A stretch of DNA of 64,000 nucleotides, taken from contig CM063256.1 of the NCBI GenBank assembly GCA_032158295.1, positions 17,405,394 through 17,469,393 on the forward strand. The letters run 5' to 3'. Below the pieces are notes generated by a model. That model made no database searches. It saw nothing but the letters and a program-made list of their open reading frames with translations, and was not told the origin of the DNA. This DNA comes from Pycnopodia helianthoides (taxonomy: Eukaryota; Echinodermata; Asteroidea; Forcipulatida; Asteriidae). Positions within the stretch are counted from its first letter, which is position 1. The number at the start of each line of letters is the position of its first letter. Both the position numbers and the translations under genes were made by a program. This document shows positions 37,201 to 46,200 of the stretch, piece after piece.

Positions 37201-40200
37201 TGCGTACGTGTGTGAATGTTCAATGTGAAATGTACACAAATGACTTGTAGTTCCACCGTTAGAATGAGCAAACATCTACCCACTTCATGCAGACTTGCAC
37301 CAGTGACTAATGGGGTCTCATTAAAAATGCAGTCAGCAGGGTTTACTTAAAAAATAATGATATATTAAAATTTAGTGTTTGTCGAAACAAACACTAGTTA
37401 GGTCTGGTGGCTTAGGGCCAATTTTTTGCAAAACCGTGACACGCTGGATTAAAGTGCCAAAGTTTGTACAGGTATTCTATAGGTCCCATAGAATCATTCT
37501 AGAGGGGGGTGCCCGGTTTGGGTGACCTAGGTCAGGGTCAGGCTGAGGTCACATGGTGTAATACTGTATGATTATGATTGCAAATCAAGGTTTTAGTGCA
37601 TATCCACCAACCAAAGATGAGATTAGAGTGCTATGTTATGCTCAGTAACCTTATAATGCCTTAGGATCCATTGTAGTAGGGGTGTTTAGTGTCAATGGCC
37701 TAGGCCAGGATCAGGCCAAGGTCAACGGTCATATGTTGTAATACTGTTTGAAACGATTGCAAATAAAGGTTTTTTGTGCATTCCACCTTCAACCAAAAAT
37801 GATATTAAAGTGCCATGATATGCTCAATCACCTTATTATGACCTATTGATTCACTCTAGCGGGATACCTAGTGTCAGGGGTATAGGGTAAGGTCAAGCCT
37901 AGGTCAAAGGTCACATGGTGTGTAAATGAAGAACTTTATCAAATCAAGGTTTGAGTGCCTCCCACTTTCTAGAAAAATAGAGCAGAGAATGTTTTAATTG
38001 TTTTGGATGTGTTTTTTTTTTTTTTGGGGGGGGCTTCTTCATTGAACTTATTGTTGGGAATAAAAGCTAAATAAACAAAACAAACTATCAAAATATCTTA
38101 ATAACTGAATGCAGTCATATCAGTAGTATTACCTATCAATATTTCACCAATAGGGCTTAAAGGGCAGCTTCTGCATATCTCATTAAAACTTTACAAATTA
38201 CCATACAGCTTCTATTTCAGACACTAAGGCAGACCTTTGTGCCAAAAGTTAACTGGCTAAAAGGTAACTATTAACTAAAATTTACAAACTTTTTAATTTT
38301 AATCAACTACATCCAGCCTCAACAGCCAAAAGATCCTTTCATGAATAAGTATTATTAGCATATTTCAATTCCAAACTGTAACCAACTCTGATACAGCTGG
38401 CCAGCTATCACTGTTCCTCCTCCTGAATATAACCCAATCTCTACCCAAAGACAGATACCATAATGTATAGAAGATGTTGCTTGCAATTGTGATAATGTAG
38501 TTGTGTCTGAAGCTGTCAACCTTGACATCGACAGACTACTTGCAGAGGCTAAAAAAGAAGAACAGTGGGTCCAACATGTTATTCAGTCCTCTCCAGAGAT
38601 GTGTTAAAACTAAGGTACTCTGAGGGGATGGTTGGTCATCTGTTAGAAGGAAGCGATTGGTATCAAATATAAACAACATGAAATCTGGGTCTTCCCCAAG
38701 ACACAATGGAGGTTCTCTGCGATGCCACTTCTCCAGGCACATGAGCAAAAACTTAGGTTGGTGAAAGATTTTTGTGGAGGAGCAATCGGGTTGACAGAGA
38801 ACCCTCCAGAACTCAAGAGATGGATGATATCAGGTCCTGATCAGGCTAGACTACCCTCTGAGTTTAAAGACTAGCACACTTCTCATGAATGCATCAACTT
38901 TTACCACAAACAAGAGGATTCAACTCACACATCTGTCAAGATAAAGGTCAAGGAGCTCTGTGAAACAATATTATATCTATTGGTAACCCTTTTCTGAGAG
39001 ATTCGCAAGAACTCATCATCCTTGACTCTCACAACTGTGTTGATAAAATTGTGGCTACGACCTGTTTACAATGGAAAAAAAACCTATAAGAAAGGAACAG
39101 AACACAGTCTATATGTAAAAGGATGTTCTTGTGGACAGGACCATGTCATTAGAACGGCGGAACAAGGTATAGTGGACGGCAGACAGATGTTGTTGTTCTC
39201 CTCTTGCTCCTTGATCCATGGTGGATTTGATGAGTGGAGATGATGTTCTTGTGGACAGGACCATGTCATAATAACGGTGGATCAAGGTGTTGTGGACGGC
39301 AGACAGATGGTGTTGTTCTCCTCATGCTCCATGGTGGATTTGATGAATGGATGCTAGTTTTTCAGGTGTCGGAGGAACTGGTGAAGTGCTGTCTTGCCGT
39401 GGGGCCAAACCACATAAGGCCTCATCAGCGTAGTTGAGCCAGAGGTTGGGGCAAATATCAGCATTCTCGATGGTGTCCAGTTTGAACTCTTTCATGAACA
39501 AATCAACCAGGACCGGGGAATACAGGAGATCGCATGGCAGAACCAGAGGTTTGCTCATAGAACTGGTCCCTCACCGGAAGCTTGATGATGAAACGCAGGT
39601 GAAGAAACGCAGGTGGACATGTTGAGGAGTGAGGCATGTTAAATCTGTCATGGTGTTTATAGTAGCTTGTGGGTGTTTGTCTAGTCTTTCTGAATGCTTC
39701 TTGCGTCGGTATTTTGGTGAAGAGAGAGACTACGCAAAAACTGAAAAGATTGACTGAGATGAATGTCTTTGGTGATGTTGACGAACTGGCTTGAGGTGGT
39801 GATGTGGTGCTCCCACTTTCTAGAAAAATAGAGCAGAGAATGTTTTAATTGTTTTGGATGTGGTTTTTTTTTTTGGGGGGGGCTTCTTCATTGAACTTAT
39901 TGTTGGGAATAAAAGCTAAATAAACAAAACAAACTATCAAAATATCTTAATAACTGAATGCAGTCATATCAGTAGTAATACCTATCAATATTTCACCAAT
40001 AGGGCTTAAAGGGCAGCTTCTGCATATCTCATTAAAACTTTACAAATTAACCATACAGCTTCTATTTCAGACACTAAGGCAGACCTTTGTGCCAAAAGTT
40101 AACTGGCTAAAAGGTAACTATTAACTAAGCGTGATGTGGTGCTGTGTGAGGCCGACGAGTGGTATAAACATCCGTTAAGCCATTACCACTTTTTCGGTTT

Positions 40201-43200
40201 AAACATTTCAACCTCAACAATTGTTGTTTTTCGATCTACATAAATTCTAAAATAAGTAGAATATGGACGCCATCTTGGATTTATGTTAATGAAGGTTTGT
40301 TTAATTATTGACACACTGCTAATCTTGTATTATATGATTGTCCTTGTTTAGAACCTCATTTAGATTGTTTTAAGTTACCCAAAAATGCAAATAGGTAGTA
40401 TATATGGCAAAATACATGCTTTTCTATAGGATAATGGGCGGCCATTTTGAAAAGTGTCGGCCATCTTGAACTTGAGATGTTAGACCGGGCACCCCCCTCT
40501 AATATGCTTCCCTGGGACCCTTAAAACAGGTGTGCAACGTTTTTTTCCCTAAGCCACCGGACTAATTGGGGCCATTCATCTGTTACCCTTATCTTCGGTG
40601 TATAAGCCGCAGCATACGTTGATTTTGGCCCTAAGAAAAAAATTCTGTGGCTTATATGCCGGGCGGCTTATACGCCGACGTGTTAATATTGAAGAACAAA
40701 AACCATCATACACTTTCAACAAAAGATCGTTTGTAAAATATTCTAGATGAAAAAAACACTCTTGTTCTTGCAGATCATTCTAAATAACGATTCCAATAAC
40801 GATCGATGGTGTTAACCTCAATACATTTTGACTTCAATGCAACGCAGCTCGTACTTTGTGGCGATGTAAATGACTGATGTGCCAGTCACTTTACATCACC
40901 ACAAAGGACCGCCCGGCGTATAAGCCGCATAAGTGACCGCATAAAGCGGTCGCCTCTTTGGCTTATATGCCGAGCAGATTATACACTGACACCTGAATCT
41001 TGTTTCGACAATTTCTGTGCATTGCGGCTTATACACCGGGCGGCTTATACATGTACGCCAAAGATTACGTACATCTATTACATTTTAAACCTTTAGTTTG
41101 CACAGGAATTAAAAGTTAACGTTTTCTATCTAAGAATGCATCATGAGGTTCTAGAAAGTGTATAAAATTGAACAGCTGTGACAATTTTCATAAAAATAGT
41201 CATAAACCATGTATACTGAAAAAAACTGATAGTATGCAATGTTTTGACTGACTTTTCAAAATAGGAATCAAATTGCCTTTTATAAAATTACACCTTGCTG
41301 CCCTCTTATGTTTTTGTAATAAAAAAAATAAAAAAAGGGTGTTCGGCATCGCTGGTCGAACGCCTAATTAAAGATACTGGACACCTTTGAAGTTGCGAGG
41401 TAATAATGGAAGAAAAAACACCCTTGTCACATGAAGTTGTGTGCTACTTCAGAGGGAGCCGTTTCTCACAAAGTTTTATACTATCAACAGCTCTCCATTG
41501 CTCGTTACCAAGTAAGTTTTTATGCTAACAATTATTTGGAGTAATTACCAATAGTGTCCAGTGCCTTTAAGGGACTTTGTTAAGACTTCATGAGAAAAGG
41601 GTAGGTGGCCACAGAATGGGTACCACTTCAGCAGTCATGGGCAGTTACATGGGTATCTACCATGTAATGACTGGTCCCCCCTCTGCTGTGGAATGGACCG
41701 ATCCATGATACCCCACTCACCATAGTAACTGTCAGCTTATGGCACCCATGTGGTTGGAGGTTAGGACTCATAAATCTTGCCTGACACACAAGACAGAGGC
41801 AACAATAGAAATCAAGGAATCTCATTTTTTAAAATATTTTGTCAGACCTTTTGGATGTCTCTCTAAGGTTGTGATTGGTGATGCATTAAAGGGTTAAAGC
41901 TTAATGCATTGTTCTACACCAGGTGTACGAATGTAGTCAGGATTTTATTTGGAATTGGAAGGAACTGGTGTCCAGAGTGTGGTCAAGTGGAACACGGGCA
42001 ACCCAATTGCTTCTTACTTACAATAAATCGTTACAAAACAGACAGCGCTCGGTTAACATCGGAGGTCTAATTTGCCTGTTGATCACGTCCCCACGTTAAA
42101 ACAAGTTTGCCTGCACTGGCAGAAAATGGCATCTCAATTTTCAACTGGATGAGAGTCAAAAAAACAAGAAATTTAAAGTATCCTTTTTTAGAAGACAAAA
42201 GTCAAGAGTTCCAAGTTGCCCTTCCCCATCACTCCCTCCCCCTTTTCTTTTTTAAATGATTGATTTTGGACGGAAGAAATGCAGTCTCTGCCCAGAAATT
42301 ATCATTTTGACAAAACGAATCTGCTTGAGATGTTGTAGCTCTTGGCTGTGAAAGTCAATTTCCTCTGGAACACCTAGATGTACACGTTCTTACGTTTGTA
42401 TCAATACTCCTGACAAGTCTCTGTTGGAAAGGAAGCCTCGCAAATGCAACCATTGAACTGTAAATACTACTCGGAAATCTACAATGAAGTCTCATTCAAT
42501 GTGACCAAGTCTCAAGATTATTTCTCACTCAGTCTTCCCTGAATCCATAAGAACAAAAAACACCTCAAAAAGCAGATGTGTTGCTATGTTTTCTGCTCCT
42601 TCCTCTCCTACTTGCTTTTTTTATTGAGTTGTGAAGATAATGTAGATGTCAAAAAGATAAGGGTTCCAGTTTTTTTTTCCCTCTTCAAAGTTCAACAGCC
42701 AGACGGATGATATTCACACTTCCCACCAACGCCATACGCAGTTACTGTCTGCCCATGTATCACCCATTTTGCATATTTGCATGTAGAGATAGATGTCCAA
42801 AATCCAACACCATAATTGGTAACTCAACACCCAAACTGTTGGACTCTGATTATGGAGGTAGGCCCTGATCCCATATGTTGGGAGTAGTGGTGCAGTCTTT
42901 AGTCCAACACAATCAATCACCGCATGCAGTTGGATTTTTGGATGGGGTTGGTTAGGGCATGAATGCAGGGACTGTACAAAATGTACACGTACACTGTACA
43001 GTGACTTCATGGGCAGGTGACCTTTTTTCAACCCCACGTGCCCCAGCCGAATTGTAATTTTCCAAAAGCAGTTGTGGGTAGAAACTACTGTGCCGTTTTT
43101 AAGTGGCTTTAACGGTTTTAAATAAATTGATTTGGCTTGGACTCATCGTCCTTTAAAGGTATTGTACACTTTCGGTAACAGCTCAAAATCGGTGTCCACG

Positions 43201-46200
43201 TTTTGTGTGACTCAACATATGCATTAACAAACAAACCTGTGAAAGTTCGAGCTCAATTGGTCATCGAGGTCACAAGAAAATAATGAAAAGAGACCTTATA
43301 TGTTTTCTGTTTTTTCAAACATCTAGGCAGAAATATTTTAAGGAACCCGACTTTAAAATAATGTAAGTTATGTGTGAATCTGTGGACATTTGTGTTTTTC
43401 GATCTTACCAATAGTGTACAGGGCCTTTAATGTGATGTTTAATGCTGGTTATATACGTGCAAGTGACTGTTGTTCTTGTGTATATTTATAGATCTGCAGA
43501 CAGTAGAGTAGTCTTCCTGACATTGTTAAAAATAAAAAAATTGTTCCTGGCTGTACATTTACGTGTAGAACAGAATGGAGCTAACTGTATTGTTTTGCTG
43601 GAAGAGGCGGTATTTTGTTGTAAAAATTAAAGTCATTTTTGGTGATCAAAATTGTATTAACTTTTGTTTTTCAAAGAAAAAAGGAGAAGAAACCAGCTGT
43701 CGAAAACTGGAACTTGAAGACCTTTGGTCTAATTTGGTGGGAAAATCCACAAAACCACATCAGCTGTTGTTTTCTTCAGATGTAAAGAAATCAAGCTCTC
43801 TACTTCTCTTACTGCTCAAACAAATCCCTTGAATGTACAACTTCAAGGGTTACCAAAAGGTGGAAATGCCATCGTTTTTTAGGGTACCTCCGAAATTTAA
43901 CTCTTAACAAGGAACAGAGGTTCTGATTGATGTCGAAAGAGTTTTACCCTTTCTTGTAAATTCATCACAAAGACTGCACGGAAATCTGCTTTGAGATGAG
44001 GTGTTGTTTATGTGTGTTTAATCTTCCCCACTAGACTTTTCCTTTAATCTACAACTTCAGGGGTTACAAAAAGGTGAAATGCCATCTTTTTTAGCATACA
44101 TATACCTCTGAAATTTAATTCTTAACAGGGAAAAAAGGTTCTGATTGATGTCGAAAGAGTTTTACCCTTTCTTGTTAATTCATCACGAGCTGTTGTTTAT
44201 GTGTGTTTAATCTTCCCCACTAGACTTTTCCTTTAATCTACAACTTCAGGGGTTACAAAAAGGTGGAAATGCCATCTTTTTTAGCATACATATACCTCTG
44301 AAATTTAATTCTTAACAGGGAAAAAAGGTTCTGATTGATGTCGAAAGAGTTCTACCCTTTCTTGTAAATTCATCACAAAGACTGTATGAAAATCTGTTTG
44401 AGATGAACTGCTGTTTATGTGTGTTTAACTTCCCCACTAGACTCTTCCTTTAATCTACAACTTCAGGGGTTACAAAAAGGTGAAATGCCATCTTTTTTAG
44501 CATACATATACCTCTGAAATTTAATTCTTAACAGGGAAAAAAAGGTTCTGATTGACGTCGAAAGAGTTTTACCCTTTCTTGTAAATTCAACACAAAGACT
44601 GCACGAAAATCTGTTTTGAGATGAACTGCTGTTTATGTGTGTTTAACTTCCCCACTAGACTCTTCCTTTAATCTACAACTTTAGGGGTTACAAAAAGGTG
44701 AAATGCCATCTTTTTTAGCATACATATACCTCTGAAATTTAATTCTTAACAGGGAAAAAAAGGTTCTGATTGATGTCGAAAGAGTTTTACCCTTTCTTGG
44801 AAATTCATCACAAAGACTGTACGAAAATCTGTTTTGAGATGAACTGCTGTTTATGTGTGTTTAACTTCTCCACTAGACTCTTCCTTTAATCTACAACTTC
44901 AGGGGTTACAAAAAGGTGGAAGTGCCATCTTTTTTAGCATTACCTCTAAAATTTAACTCTTAAAAAGAAAAAAAGGTTCTGATTGATGTCGAAAGAGTTT
45001 TACCCTTTCTTGTAAATTCATCACAAAGACTGTACGGAAATCTGTTTTGAGATGAACTGCTGTTTATGTGTGTTTAACTTCCCCACTAGGCTCTTCCTTT
45101 AATCTACAACTTCAGGGGTTACAAAAAGGTGGAAATGCCATCTTTTTTAGCATACATATACCTCTGAAATTTAATTCTTAACAAATAAAAAAGGTGATTG
45201 ATGTCGAAAGAGTTTTACCCTTTCTTGTAAACTCATCACAAAGACTGTACAGAAATCTGTTTTGAGATGAACTGCTGTTTATGTGTGTTTAATCTTCCCC
45301 ACTAGACTCAAGAGTATGCAGCTAAAGTGAATGATTCCGTCGTCAAACCCACCAAAGAGAAGATGCAGGAAGGACACCTAATGACAGACATCTCCACGGG
45401 CACAAAAAGCTGGGCTTCCAAGGTAATGGCCACGTGAAAAGAAATAATTGGGTGATGTTCCTGTTGTACTCAGATCTCCCCTCTTTTGGCAGTCTCCCAA
45501 TTTACGAACAAAAGATATTGACAAAATAGGGAGACCGCCAACACTAGGGCTAGATGCCCCAATTAATAGAGCGCCTGTACGTTAATCTGGAGGTTGCAGG
45601 TTCAAATCCTGTTCTAGTCATCTTGGGTTTTTTTCATCTCAAAAGTAAAGAAAACGACTTAGAACAAAATGAATGACGTCACTTGGGATTGAAAAATTGG
45701 GAACAAGAAGGCTAACCAGTTGTTTCGTTTAACCTGACCTAAGCTGTATCAACATTAGCCACGATCTAATTTCATTATCCCTTTGCGTTGATGCAGCGTT
45801 GGGAGAAGATTGCAAGGTACAAAATGTACACTAAGTATTGAGCATTATTTACCTCCCAGTCATACTGATCCTCTGACCTTGGGTCGCATGGGTGCCGTGG
45901 CAGACGCTCAGCCAGTCCGGGATCTCCAGCTCTCTTTCTCTCTCTCTCTTTCTGTCTGTCTTCTGCTGCGACTGACAGGGACAGGGTCGTGGCCTGCACA
46001 ATCCCTAATGATGTCACTCCGGGACGTCTTCTGACGACCTGTTCCGCTGTGGATTCCACAATGTAACTTGTAGAGCCAGCAATCTCCTATGGAGGAGGTT
46101 TCACCAAATCGTTTTCCACAGAAGATTTTGTTCCTTTATTATCTGTGAATATTCTAACAAAAAGCCGAAAGCCCATTCTTAGCATTTTGCAGATGAATCA

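Larger units (their letters stand above)
37398..40565. mobile_element. 3.2-kb composite TIR element
   Basis: Ends are ~100-base imperfect inverted repeats: TTAGGTCTGGTGGCTTAGGG at left, and CCCTAAGCCACCGGACTAA at right; AGAGGGGGGTGCCCGG recurs inverted further in. The interior has GGTCA-rich repeats, a duplicated 319-bp block, and Penelope-like reverse transcriptase debris. No intact transposase. Confidence 0.7.

Noticed and set aside
37960..40129. LTR retrotransposon with the two 319-bp direct repeats as LTRs
   Set aside because: The repeats lack TG..CA ends, primer-binding site and polypurine tract. The 12-bp duplication flanks only one copy, and both lie inside a larger TIR-bounded element.
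45796..45815. 20-nt microexon in arfgap1 intron 9 (GATGCAG | CGTTGGGAG... | GTACAA)
   Set aside because: Its length would break the frame between exon 9 (phase 0) and exon 10, which join directly with conserved sequence.
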